From the NCBI RefSeq assembly GCF_021596945.1, contig NZ_CP063779.1, positions 1,525,592-1,589,591 of the forward strand: a stretch of DNA of 64,000 bases. Direction: 5' to 3'. This DNA comes from Mongoliitalea daihaiensis. GTDB lineage: Bacteria; Bacteroidota; Bacteroidia; Cytophagales; Cyclobacteriaceae. The position numbers and the translations under genes were made by a program. Shown here one piece after another: positions 44,414-53,237 of this stretch. Below the pieces are notes generated by a model. It was not told where the DNA came from. It saw only the letters and a program-made list of their open reading frames with translations, and did no database searches. Within the stretch, counting starts at the first letter, position 1; every line of letters starts with the position of its first letter.

Positions 44414-47050
44414 TCAATAGTTTCTTCGGAAGAACCGTCTGTATTCTTCCAAATCTTTTCTTTTGTTTAACTCTTGGAAATTCCCGATTGAAATAACAAA
44501 ACTAGCTTGCTTTTCTTCCGGGTCGAGAGATCCAGATTCGAAAATCTCTAGAAATTTATCTCGATAGGCAGCTGCTCTTTCGGCATTACTGAATGGACTG
44601 ACAATGAAAATCACTTGTTCACGTGACATATTCATATTACCAGTTCTCAATCTTGCATTGCTAAATTGTGAAGAATGGAATGTCTCCAAGTCTCCTAGCA
44701 AGGCCTTTGCCTCTCTCGCACGTTCTTGGCTCAAAGCGAGGACAAATATATGTGTTTGACTGGCACTTTCTTTATATGGGCTATCATCTTCATCCAAATC
44801 TTCAGCCTGTTCTAGCTCATCTGCATCAGAATCCTCCGAATCTTTGGTTGTGTCTTCCTGATTTTCAGCGACCAAGTCTTCTTCTTCGCCCTTCACTACC
44901 CTTAGCATATTTCTTGCCAGTTCTTTTAGCTCTGGATTTTCAGTTTGTAAGGTGTAGATTTCCAAACGGTATTTATAGAGATCAATGCTATCAATTTTTC
45001 CGGAAATCATAATGTCCAAAAGTAAGAGCCTGTCTGTATTCTTGGTTAATGGATACAGCTCCATAGTTCTCCGAATGACACCTCGGGCCTCTTCATAGGC
45101 TTTGTTTTCATATAATTCATAGGCATTTCTATACATCTTGGAGGACTCCACCAGGGCGGCTCCTCCTGTCAGGGCATCGGGATTATTCACGGCAAATGTA
45201 AATGGGGAGTACGCAAACTCCCTATTTAGTCGCTCACTGTACAGAGAGGTGTTTCCCCCTAATTCTTTATTGGCTAAGAAAAGTATATAGTATGCTTCTG
45301 GTTTTTTGATGGTGTTAGGGTAAACAGTAATTAAAATCTCTAGATTTTCTCTGCTCATTTCATATTCTTTAAAATCAAAAAAGAGCAACTTCCCTAGCTC
45401 GAAATACGAAATTTCTAAACCAGCCCTTAATGTCTCCAGTTGTGCTTCATCTTTGGGGATTTGCGCCAATAAGGAGGCTTTGTCTGGAATTTGGGAAAGG
45501 AGATCACTGCTTTCCTCTTGAGTTTCTTGATCACCTAGATCATTATCCTCAACAGTGTCGGTTGTAACTGTTGAACTAGAGGATTGGAAACTTTGTACAT
45601 TTCTCCTCCAATTGTCATTTAAGTTGCGGTTTCCCCAAACGCGCACAAACTCAATGGCGCCCTGTTGCAAGGCGACACTATTGTCAAAATAAAAGCGTTC
45701 ACCTGAGCCTCTTCCACTAAATGCTAAAAGGTTATCAAATAAGTTGGAGCTTTTGGGTTTAGCTTTTTCTTCTGCTTCGCGTAAAAGTCGTTGCTCTTCT
45801 TTAGCAATAAACTCATCAGCAAGTCTTTCTTGATCTTCTGGAGAAAGCTGTGCCACCCTTAACAAGCTATCGTTTTTAAGGATGGTTTCATAGTGAAGTA
45901 CATAATTGTCCAAGCGGACTTTTTCTCGTTGGAGTTGTTTAAAAGATGCATCTACAGGTCTAAAATTGGCCAATGCACTGTCCATGTAATATTTTGTTGC
46001 TCGAAAATCCCGATCAATGTCAAAGCTGATTTCTGCAAGCTTTTGGTAGATATAGCCCTTTTGAACGGGATTCTTGCTGTCTTCTTTAGCTGCCCGCACC
46101 AATAGCTCTTTTGCCGTATCGACTTCGTCTTGTTTGAGCTCAAAAATTGCTTTTTCGTACAGGATGACATCCTTGAGGTCCCTATTTTTACTGTCTTTAT
46201 ACAAATCATCAAAATAAGAACGTACTCGAATCAAGTCCTTACTTTTATTGAGTTCTGCCACTTGTTGGGCATATAATTGTGCAAAGAAGCTTCGCTCATA
46301 GGGCGGATTTCCTTTTTGGGCTTCTTGGTAATAGCTATAGGCTAAGGCATCTAGGTCCTCCCGCTGATACAATTGGGCCAGAATAAAATTAATCCTCGAT
46401 TTTTCCTTTCGATCTTTGCTATACCCCAGTGCTTTGTCCAAAGCACCGATTTTGCCATTAACATCCTCTCTTCGGTCATAGTAATAGGCTAAGGTTTTGT
46501 ATAGCAAAAATCTATTTTCCCGATTGATGCCACTTTCTTTGGATAAAAAATCGATTACATAAGCTGCGTCGTCAAAATTTTCTAAATCAATAAACTGACG
46601 CATCAGTTGAATCAAAGAGCGGTGTCGGATATGTTTTTTCTTACTATTGACGTTTAAGTAGCGAAAGGTATTGGAAGCATCGTCAAATTGTGCTTCGTAA
46701 TAATCCGCGATTCCGAGTAGGAGATAGTTTTCATCTACCCATTTGGAAATTCGATGCCAATCAATCGCTCGGGAAGAAAAATAACGAACATCTTTCAAGA
46801 GTTCTTTGTTTTCATCGATAAGTGCACTGTCGACCGGATAAAAAATAGGGAGTACTTGGCTAAAGTCTTCATTGTGTGACTCAGCAATTTTTTGCTCAAG
46901 TTCCTCTATCATTAATTTGGAATAAAAATAAGCATTATACCTAGAGGTCGTATTATGGTACGTCCTATTGATAAATGTATCCTTGGTTGATGAACATCCG
47001 GATGCAAAAAGCAGGATAAATACAATGACGCGTAGTTGGATATGATTCAT
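44414..47050 (-). CDS. porW: Type IX secretion/gliding lipoprotein PorW/SprE
   Basis: An 878-aa TPR-rich lipoprotein; start at the ATG at 47050, where the leader begins, rather than 87 bases upstream. The lipobox is ASGC near residue 20, followed by STKDTFINRTYHNTTSRYNAYF in the family style. TPR-like helical repeats extend to about 440 and again at about 530-700. An acidic linker (about 715-770) precedes a C-terminal domain with paired repeats that resembles SPOR-like folds. PorW/SprE is a type IX component linking PorP/PorK proteins to the translocon. It is near, but not in, the gldKLMN operon. Confidence 0.9.
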   Translation of the reverse strand: MNHIQLRVIVFILLFASGCSSTKDTFINRTYHNTTSRYNAYFYSKLMIEELEQKIAESHNEDFSQVLPIFYPVDSALIDENKELLKDVRYFSSRAIDWHRISKWVDENYLLLGIADYYEAQFDDASNTFRYLNVNSKKKHIRHRSLIQLMRQFIDLENFDDAAYVIDFLSKESGINRENRFLLYKTLAYYYDRREDVNGKIGALDKALGYSKDRKEKSRINFILAQLYQREDLDALAYSYYQEAQKGNPPYERSFFAQLYAQQVAELNKSKDLIRVRSYFDDLYKDSKNRDLKDVILYEKAIFELKQDEVDTAKELLVRAAKEDSKNPVQKGYIYQKLAEISFDIDRDFRATKYYMDSALANFRPVDASFKQLQREKVRLDNYVLHYETILKNDSLLRVAQLSPEDQERLADEFIAKEEQRLLREAEEKAKPKSSNLFDNLLAFSGRGSGERFYFDNSVALQQGAIEFVRVWGNRNLNDNWRRNVQSFQSSSSTVTTDTVEDNDLGDQETQEESSDLLSQIPDKASLLAQIPKDEAQLETLRAGLEISYFELGKLLFFDFKEYEMSRENLEILITVYPNTIKKPEAYYILFLANKELGGNTSLYSERLNREFAYSPFTFAVNNPDALTGGAALVESSKMYRNAYELYENKAYEEARGVIRRTMELYPLTKNTDRLLLLDIMISGKIDSIDLYKYRLEIYTLQTENPELKELARNMLRVVKGEEEDLVAENQEDTTKDSEDSDADELEQAEDLDEDDSPYKESASQTHIFVLALSQERAREAKALLGDLETFHSSQFSNARLRTGNMNMSREQVIFIVSPFSNAERAAAYRDKFLEIFESGSLDPEEKQASFVISIGNFQELNKRKDLEEYRRFFRRNY

Positions 47051-47158
47051 TTTGAGCTTTAGGGCAGCAAGCTTCCAAATTACTGCTTTTGATCTAAATA
47101 ATTTAACGCTCGACTGAAATATAATATTTTCAAACAAAAAAAATAACCAAATTTGAGC

Positions 47159-48028
47159 ATGAAGCGCTTCGACATCAAAAAACTCATACGGCTTAAGTAT
47201 CTTTTCGTCATTCGTAAAGAGCAGGATTTTTCAGTGCTGTCGTCCTTTAGTTTGTCTGCATCGCGCTTATTGGTATTAGCAGGATTTGTCTTTTTGCTTA
47301 TTTTTGGTTTATCCATTTTAAGTACGAAGACTATATTCAAGCGCTGGTTTGATGCTTCTTCAACCCAAATGGCCAATACTGAACAAATTCTTAAGTTGTC
47401 AGATCAATTGGACTCTTTACTTTTGGAGGTCAAAAAAAAGGAGCAGTTTGTCGAAAACATTCAATTGGTCATCAGTGGGGACTTGATTGAAACAGATCAA
47501 GAATCAACATCTATAGATCCACAAGCAAGCAAATCAGAGGTCATCCTAAATCAACGCTGGAGTGAAGGTGCCCAAAAGATTATTGGTGAATTTCAATCCA
47601 CATCAACAGAGACTTTGACAGCTGTCCGGACAGGGTCTGAGACCTCAGCAATCGGGGCTGTCTTTTTTTTCAGTCCTATCAAAGGTTTTGTGTCGGCCCC
47701 TTTTGACCCGACCATAGATCACTTTGGAGTGGATGTGATTTCCAAGGAAAATGAGCCTGTTCTGGCCATTGCAGATGGGACGGTCATCCTGAGTACTTGG
47801 ACTATCCAAACTGGTTATGTCATAGGAATACAGCATCGAGGAGAATTTCTTTCTTTTTACAAGCACAATTCTGTACTTTTGAAAGAAGTAGGTGATGTGG
47901 TCCGCGGCGGAGACATCATTTCTATAGTAGGCAATACAGGCGATCTTTCCTCAGGTGCGCATTTGCATTTTGAGATTTGGCATAAAGGTTTAGCCATTAA
48001 TCCCCAAGAATTTATAACCTTCGATTAA
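47159..48028 (+). CDS. M23 (LytM-type) peptidase, membrane-anchored
   Basis: A 289-aa protein with one membrane helix at about 38-58 and a short coiled region to about 105. A C-terminal M23 domain spans about 165-289. Zinc ligands are visible as DHFGVD (H and D) and HLHFE (second His of HxH), so the peptidoglycan peptidase is likely active. I start at the ATG at 47159, not the TTG 6 bases before it. The bactofilin gene starts 3 bases after its stop, an M23-bactofilin pairing also known from cell-shape loci in other phyla. Confidence 0.9.
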   Translation: MKRFDIKKLIRLKYLFVIRKEQDFSVLSSFSLSASRLLVLAGFVFLLIFGLSILSTKTIFKRWFDASSTQMANTEQILKLSDQLDSLLLEVKKKEQFVENIQLVISGDLIETDQESTSIDPQASKSEVILNQRWSEGAQKIIGEFQSTSTETLTAVRTGSETSAIGAVFFFSPIKGFVSAPFDPTIDHFGVDVISKENEPVLAIADGTVILSTWTIQTGYVIGIQHRGEFLSFYKHNSVLLKEVGDVVRGGDIISIVGNTGDLSSGAHLHFEIWHKGLAINPQEFITFD

Positions 48029-48030
48029 AC

Positions 48031-48453
48031 ATGTTCGGAAAGTCAGAAGAAAAATCAATTAAAGAAATCGTAAATAGCAGTAACGTAATCTCCAAAGAAA
48101 CGAATATCACGGGCAACATTACTGCCCAAGGAAATATCCGAATTGAGGGCACGATTGAGGGTAGAATAGACTCAAAGAGTAAAATTGTAATCGGTGATTC
48201 TGCTTTAATTAAAGGAGATCTCAAGTCGGTGGAAGCGGAAATAGCGGGAAAAGTCAACGGCTCTGTTACTTGTGAAGATTTACTGTATCTTAAAAGTACA
48301 GCGATCATTGAAGGCGATATATTTACAGCCAAAATTGTGATAGAAAATGGGGCTCAATTTAATGGGAAATGTCAGATGAAGACTTCAGGAATGAAAGTCT
48401 CCAAGCAGGATGTAAAAAATGAGCAAAAAATCCAAGAATCAACAGCGGGATAA
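48031..48453 (+). CDS. Bactofilin (polymer-forming cytoskeletal protein)
   Basis: A 140-aa protein with the bactofilin core (about 15-110), a right-handed beta-helix with repeating hydrophobic turns: ITGNITAQGNIRIEGTIEG, IVIGDSALIKGDL, AEIAGKVNGSVTCEDLL, AIIEGDIFTAKIVIENGAQFNGKC. Short unstructured ends flank the core. It probably polymerises at the inner membrane and localises the adjacent M23 peptidase. Its 3' end overlaps the atpZ start by 35 bases. Confidence 0.93.
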   Translation: MFGKSEEKSIKEIVNSSNVISKETNITGNITAQGNIRIEGTIEGRIDSKSKIVIGDSALIKGDLKSVEAEIAGKVNGSVTCEDLLYLKSTAIIEGDIFTAKIVIENGAQFNGKCQMKTSGMKVSKQDVKNEQKIQESTAG

Positions 48454-48661
48454 CTTGCAGAAAATCCTGAGATATTCAGGATTATCCTTTCAACTCTTTG
48501 CTGTCATCGCTATAGGAACTTGGTTTGGCTGGTACCTAGACCAACAAAGTACCATCACTTTCCCTGTATGGTTATTGGTATTTGTTTTGCTTTCTACGGT
48601 AGTGGCTTTCTATCATTTATACGTATCTGTTAAAAACGATGAAGGTGAAGACAATCCTTAG
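48419..48661 (+). CDS. AtpZ/AtpI-family small membrane protein
   Basis: An 80-aa protein with two membrane helices (about 21-40 and 46-68), matching the AtpZ/AtpI-like family in length and pattern (LRYSGLSFQLFAVIAIGTWFGWYLD). Members are encoded just before F0 genes and are thought to help F0 assembly or Mg/Ca handling. The ATG lies inside the bactofilin gene, so the two are translationally coupled. Confidence 0.85.
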   Translation: MSKKSKNQQRDNLQKILRYSGLSFQLFAVIAIGTWFGWYLDQQSTITFPVWLLVFVLLSTVVAFYHLYVSVKNDEGEDNP

Positions 48662-48670
48662 AAAAAGCCA

Positions 48671-48678
48671 TATCTTTG
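48671..48678 (+). promoter_or_regulatory. Putative -7 box ahead of the atp operon
   Basis: TATCTTTG, a perfect TAnnTTTG box, right after the atpZ stop and 18 bases before the ATG at 48697. No clear -33 box. It would allow the atp genes to be transcribed separately from bactofilin-atpZ. Confidence 0.5.
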
Positions 48679-48696
48679 CGGCAGAATAAAGAAATT

Positions 48697-49083
48697 ATGC
48701 AAGCAGTTAAATCCCTTACGATCCGCTTACTTATTTTTTCACTAATCCTTGGCGGATTTGTTTATTTACTTCAGGAATTCATCAAACCAACTTGGGTGCA
48801 TGAAATTGTGTGGACAATGATTTCTTTTTTCTTAATCCTCACTTGGCTAACAAGTGCATTTACGCATTATTTAATTAGTATCAACGAGGAGAATTCAATC
48901 AATATCATGTTAGGAGCTTTGGGGATCCGATTTCTTGGGAGTCTGGGTTTTATCGGAATAATGCTATTTTTGGGCGTTGAAAATATAATTTTGTTTGTCG
49001 CTAATTTCTTTGTGATTTATTTGTTTTACTTATTATTTGATATGTACGGGTTAATAGCTAATTTGCGCCCGATTTCAAGGTAG
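48697..49083 (+). CDS. Small membrane protein between atpZ and atpB
   Basis: A 128-aa protein with four membrane helices (about 8-25, 33-52, 68-88 and 92-112). It resembles the poorly conserved AtpI-like proteins that sit before atpB in many operons, but I cannot name a family from sequence alone. I start at the ATG at 48697, since the TTG 21 bases upstream overlaps the -7 box. Its position suggests a role in F0 assembly. Confidence 0.65.
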   Translation: MQAVKSLTIRLLIFSLILGGFVYLLQEFIKPTWVHEIVWTMISFFLILTWLTSAFTHYLISINEENSINIMLGALGIRFLGSLGFIGIMLFLGVENIILFVANFFVIYLFYLLFDMYGLIANLRPISR

Positions 49084-49102
49084 TTCCAAAAAAATTCTAT
49101 TA

Positions 49103-50125
49103 ATGTTACGCAGGTTCCTTTGTTTAAGCGTTTTACTATCAGTGATTTGGCTGATACATCCAGTTACAGCGATGGCCGGAGGTGATGACAGTGATAAGAC
49201 AGGCTTTATCATGCACCACATCAAGGATTCATATGAGTGGCACTTTGCGACTTTTGGAGACACTCATGTAACTCTTCCATTACCAGTGATTATTTACTCT
49301 TCTGACAGAGGCCTCGAGTTTTTCTCTTCGACTAATTTTCAAGATCCAGTTACCCATAAATTTGGCGAAGCTTACGCGTACAATGGTTACTACATCGATG
49401 AGCATGAGCATTTATTTAGTGTAGATGGAAGAAGCTTCCTCGATCTTTCAATAACCAAGAACGTAGCAATGATGTTTTTGGTTTTAATTGTGATGATTTC
49501 TTTTGTAATGTCAGCAGCTTCAAATTATAAAAAGAATGGCGTTGCTGCTCCCAAAGGTGCTGCTGCACTCCTTGAGCCAATTGTGATTTTTGTAAGAGAT
49601 GAGATTGCTTATAAAGCTATCGGCCCAAAATATAGAAAGTTTCTTCCGTACCTATTGACGTTATTCTTCTTTATCTGGATTGGTAACTTAATGGGCTTAA
49701 TGCCTGGTGCAGCTAACTTGACAGGTAATATTGCCGTGACGATGACATTGGCTGTGTTGACATTTATAGTAGTCAATGTTAATGGAAATAAAGACTACTG
49801 GAAACACGTATTTATGACTCCGGGTGTACCAGTTCCATTATTGTTGGTAATCGTTCCTGTAGAAATTATCGGATTATTTACTAAGCCATTTGCTTTGATG
49901 GTCCGTCTCTTTGTTGCGATTACAGCTGGTCACATTGTAATCTTGGCCTTTATTGCTTTGGTATTCATTTTCGAATCTTTAGCGATTGGGGTTGTAAGTA
50001 CCTTGATGGTAACATTCTTGAATGTAATCGAATTGTTAGTTGCAACAATTCAGGCATATGTATTTACCTTGTTTTCTGCCATGTACATCGGTGGTGCGGT
50101 AGCAGAACACGATGATCATCATTAA
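49103..50125 (+). CDS. atpB: ATP synthase F0 subunit a
   Basis: A 340-aa membrane subunit forming the proton half-channels. The essential arginine is R268 in FALMVRLFVAITAGH. A signal-like N-terminus (to about 25) is followed by an approximately 90-residue polar region (about 26-115), probably on the periplasmic side, rich in His and aromatic residues. This extension is longer than in E. coli (271 aa) and is typical of Bacteroidota subunit a. It is the first core gene of the atp operon. Confidence 0.95.
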   Translation: MLRRFLCLSVLLSVIWLIHPVTAMAGGDDSDKTGFIMHHIKDSYEWHFATFGDTHVTLPLPVIIYSSDRGLEFFSSTNFQDPVTHKFGEAYAYNGYYIDEHEHLFSVDGRSFLDLSITKNVAMMFLVLIVMISFVMSAASNYKKNGVAAPKGAAALLEPIVIFVRDEIAYKAIGPKYRKFLPYLLTLFFFIWIGNLMGLMPGAANLTGNIAVTMTLAVLTFIVVNVNGNKDYWKHVFMTPGVPVPLLLVIVPVEIIGLFTKPFALMVRLFVAITAGHIVILAFIALVFIFESLAIGVVSTLMVTFLNVIELLVATIQAYVFTLFSAMYIGGAVAEHDDHH

Positions 50126-50129
50126 TTAG

Positions 50130-50426
<297 letters not shown>

Positions 50427-50439
50427 GAACAAAAGAAAA

Positions 50440-50462
50440 GGGGTCAGCGCTAGGCTGATCCC
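50440..50462 (+). other. Hairpin between atpE and atpF
   Basis: A 9-bp stem with one G-U pair (GGGGTCAGC / GCTGATCCC) and a 5-base loop, then a weak T-rich stretch (TCCTTTTA). It lies in the 82-base gap between atpE and atpF. It may attenuate transcription or stabilise the atpE end of the mRNA. Confidence 0.65.
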
Positions 50463-50508
50463 TCCTTTTAATTGAACAAAAAACATTGTATCTAAACACT
50501 AGAAATAC

Positions 50509-51003
50509 ATGGATCTTATACTACCTGGCTCTGGCTTAATTATCTGGCAACTAATAGGATTTCTTGCCCTGCTGTTTTTATTGACAAAATTTGCTTGGAA
50601 ACCTATACTCGCAGCGCTCGATGAGCGTGAAAAATCCATTGAAGACGCATTAAAGTCTGCTGAGATTGCTCGCAACGAAATGGCAAATTTGAAGGCTGAG
50701 AATGAAAAAATCCTTCATGAAGCCAAAATTCAGCGGGATGAAATGCTTCACATGGCTACTGAATCCGCCAAACAAATTGTAGAAGAAGCTAAAGAGAAGG
50801 CTCAAAAGGAAGGCGCCATTATGATCGAAAATGCCAAGCAGGCTATTTTGACTGAGAAAAAAGCTGCCGTAGAAGAAGTAAAAGTGTTGGTGGCTACGCT
50901 GTCTTTAGATGTAGCTGAAAAATTGATCAAGAAAAACTATGCTACAGATGCGGCACAAAAGGCCCTTGTAGAAGAGTTTGTTAAAGATCTTAAGGTAAAT
51001 TGA
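50509..51003 (+). CDS. atpF: ATP synthase F0 subunit b
   Basis: A 164-aa peripheral-stalk protein with one N-terminal membrane helix (about 8-27) and a long charged coiled-coil. WKPILAALDEREKSI is the family pattern after the membrane segment. Only one b-type gene is present, so the stalk is probably a homodimer. The next gene starts 2 bases after its stop. Confidence 0.95.
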   Translation: MDLILPGSGLIIWQLIGFLALLFLLTKFAWKPILAALDEREKSIEDALKSAEIARNEMANLKAENEKILHEAKIQRDEMLHMATESAKQIVEEAKEKAQKEGAIMIENAKQAILTEKKAAVEEVKVLVATLSLDVAEKLIKKNYATDAAQKALVEEFVKDLKVN

Positions 51004-51004
51004 T

Positions 51005-51565
51005 ATGTCAGATATTAAGGTAGCATCTAGATATGCAAAAGCACTAATTGAGCTAGCGATCGAAAAAGAGCAGCTAGAAGAGGTGTTTGCGGATATCCAA
51101 GAGATTCTGTCAGTAGCTGAATCCAATCGTGAGTTTCAATTGTTGCTGCAGAGTCCAATTGTAAACTTAGAAAAGAAAAAGAATGTCATACATGCCCTGT
51201 TTGCAAATCACGCAAATAGGATCACTATTAGTTTTTATGATATTGTAGTTCGTAAAAATAGGGCCAATGTATTGTTGAGTGTTGCTAAAGAATTTGTCAA
51301 GCAATACAATGCGTACAAAGGAATACAAGTGGGGTACGTGACCACGACCATACCTTTGACAGACGAGTTGAGAAAATCATTTGAGTCCATCGTTTCCGAG
51401 ATTTCGGGTTTGAAAAACATACAGTTAGTAGAAAAAGTAAATCCTGAGCTGATTGGTGGTTTTGTGTTGAAAGTAAATGACAAATTGCTGGATGACTCTG
51501 TCAGCGGTAAGTTGAGAACCTTGAGAACCAAGTTGAATCAACGTTACTTTGTCAAATCATATTAA
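51005..51565 (+). CDS. atpH: ATP synthase F1 subunit delta
   Basis: A 186-aa subunit that joins the peripheral stalk to the F1 head. The N-terminal helical bundle (ASRYAKALIELAIEKEQLEEV) and the C-terminal pattern (VNPELIGGFVLKVNDKLLDDSVSGKLRTLR) are typical. Confidence 0.95.
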   Translation: MSDIKVASRYAKALIELAIEKEQLEEVFADIQEILSVAESNREFQLLLQSPIVNLEKKKNVIHALFANHANRITISFYDIVVRKNRANVLLSVAKEFVKQYNAYKGIQVGYVTTTIPLTDELRKSFESIVSEISGLKNIQLVEKVNPELIGGFVLKVNDKLLDDSVSGKLRTLRTKLNQRYFVKSY

Positions 51566-51594
51566 TCTTTAGTTAACAAAAAATTCAAAATATA

Positions 51595-53175
51595 ATGGCA
51601 CAAGTTAGACCTGATGAGGTTTCAGCGATTTTGAGAGAGCAGCTCTCCAATGTCAAAACTGAGGCTGAACTTGAAGAAGTGGGTACCGTACTCCAGGTAG
51701 GTGACGGTGTTGCCCGTATCTATGGACTTTCCAAAGCTCAGGCAGGTGAATTGCTTGAGTTTGATAATGGCTTGAGAGCAATGGTTCTTAACCTTGAGGA
51801 AGACAATGTAGGAGCTGTACTTTTTGGAGATTCCAAACTCGTGAGAGAAGGTGACAACGTCAAAAGAACTAAGCAAATTGCTTCCATCAAAGTAGGTGAA
51901 GGTATGCTTGGTCGTGTAGTTAATACCTTGGGTAATCCAATTGATGGTAAAGGCCCAATTCAGGGAGAATTGTATGAAATGCCTTTGGAAAGAAAAGCTC
52001 CTGGTGTAATTTACAGACAGCCAGTAACTGAGCCTCTTCAAACAGGTATCAAAGCGATTGACTCTATGATTCCAATCGGTAGAGGTCAGCGTGAATTGAT
52101 TATCGGTGACCGTCAGACAGGTAAGACTGCTGTGGCTATTGATACTATCTTGAATCAAAAAGAATATTACGAAAAAGGTGAGCCCGTATTCTGTATTTAT
52201 GTAGCGATTGGTCAAAAAGCCTCTATAGTAGCAGGTATTGTTTCTGCCTTGGAAAAAGGTGGTGCCCTTCCTTATTCAGTAGTAGTTTCGGCTGCTGCAT
52301 CAGATCCAGCACCTATGCAATTCTTTGCGCCATTTACAGGTGCTTGTATCGGTGAATTTTTCCGTGATACTGGACGTCCTGCCTTGGTTATCTATGATGA
52401 TCTTTCTAAGCAAGCAGTTGCTTACCGTGAAGTTTCCTTGTTGTTGAGAAGACCTCCAGGACGTGAAGCATATCCAGGTGATGTATTCTACTTGCACTCT
52501 AGACTATTGGAAAGAGCCGCTAAAATCAATGCATCGGATGCTATTGCAAGCCAGATGAATGATTTGCCTGAATCCTTGAGACCTTTGGTAAAAGGTGGTG
52601 GTTCTTTGACAGCTCTTCCAATTATCGAAACACAAGCAGGTGACGTTTCGGCGTATATCCCAACCAACGTAATTTCGATTACGGATGGTCAGATTTTCTT
52701 GGAGACCAACTTGTTTAACTCTGGTATTCGTCCAGCGATCAACGTGGGTATCTCTGTATCTCGAGTAGGAGGTAATGCGCAGATCAAATCCATGAAAAAG
52801 GTAGCTGGTACATTGAAATTGGATCAAGCTCAGTTCCGTGAATTGGAAGCGTTTTCAAAGTTTGGTTCTGATTTGGATGCATCCACCAAAAGAACTATCG
52901 AAAGAGGTAGAAGAAACCAAGAGATCTTGAAGCAACCTCAGTACTCTCCAGTAGCTGTAGAATTGCAAGTAGCGATCATCTATGTATCTACCAAAGGATA
53001 TATCGATAATGTACCGGTAGAAAGTGCACGTCAGTTTGAAAAAGAATTCTACAACCTTTTGAAGAGTAATCATCATGAGGCATTGGAATTGATCTTGAAA
53101 AATAAGATTGATGAGGCTGGTAAAATCCTAGAAGCTGCAGCGAAGGATTTGTCTACAAAATTTGCTAAAAAATAA
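51595..53175 (+). CDS. atpA: ATP synthase F1 subunit alpha
   Basis: A 526-aa non-catalytic nucleotide-binding subunit. The Walker A is GDRQTGKTA and the arginine-finger region is ISVSRVGG. An N-terminal beta-barrel begins [19 protein letters not shown]. It is followed by a 7-bp hairpin and then atpG. Codons here favour GGT, CGT and AAG more than in neighbouring genes, which suggests high expression. Confidence 0.97.
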   Translation: MAQVRPDEVSAILREQLSNVKTEAELEEVGTVLQVGDGVARIYGLSKAQAGELLEFDNGLRAMVLNLEEDNVGAVLFGDSKLVREGDNVKRTKQIASIKVGEGMLGRVVNTLGNPIDGKGPIQGELYEMPLERKAPGVIYRQPVTEPLQTGIKAIDSMIPIGRGQRELIIGDRQTGKTAVAIDTILNQKEYYEKGEPVFCIYVAIGQKASIVAGIVSALEKGGALPYSVVVSAAASDPAPMQFFAPFTGACIGEFFRDTGRPALVIYDDLSKQAVAYREVSLLLRRPPGREAYPGDVFYLHSRLLERAAKINASDAIASQMNDLPESLRPLVKGGGSLTALPIIETQAGDVSAYIPTNVISITDGQIFLETNLFNSGIRPAINVGISVSRVGGNAQIKSMKKVAGTLKLDQAQFRELEAFSKFGSDLDASTKRTIERGRRNQEILKQPQYSPVAVELQVAIIYVSTKGYIDNVPVESARQFEKEFYNLLKSNHHEALELILKNKIDEAGKILEAAAKDLSTKFAKK

Positions 53176-53185
53176 ATTTTCTTAA

Positions 53186-53205
53186 GGGAGGCTTCATCGC
53201 CTCCC
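53186..53205 (+). other. Hairpin between atpA and atpG
   Basis: A perfect 7-bp GC-rich stem (GGGAGGC / GCCTCCC) with a 6-base loop, not followed by a T-run. It is therefore more likely an mRNA-processing or stability element than a terminator. Confidence 0.6.
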
Positions 53206-53237
53206 CTAAATTCTATCTTTTCTGACAAGAGCACCCT

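Noticed and set aside
51622-52215. A 197-codon open frame on the minus strand inside atpA
   Set aside because: The atpA frame is unambiguous and highly conserved; the antisense frame has no domain signature and reflects codon bias of a highly expressed gene.
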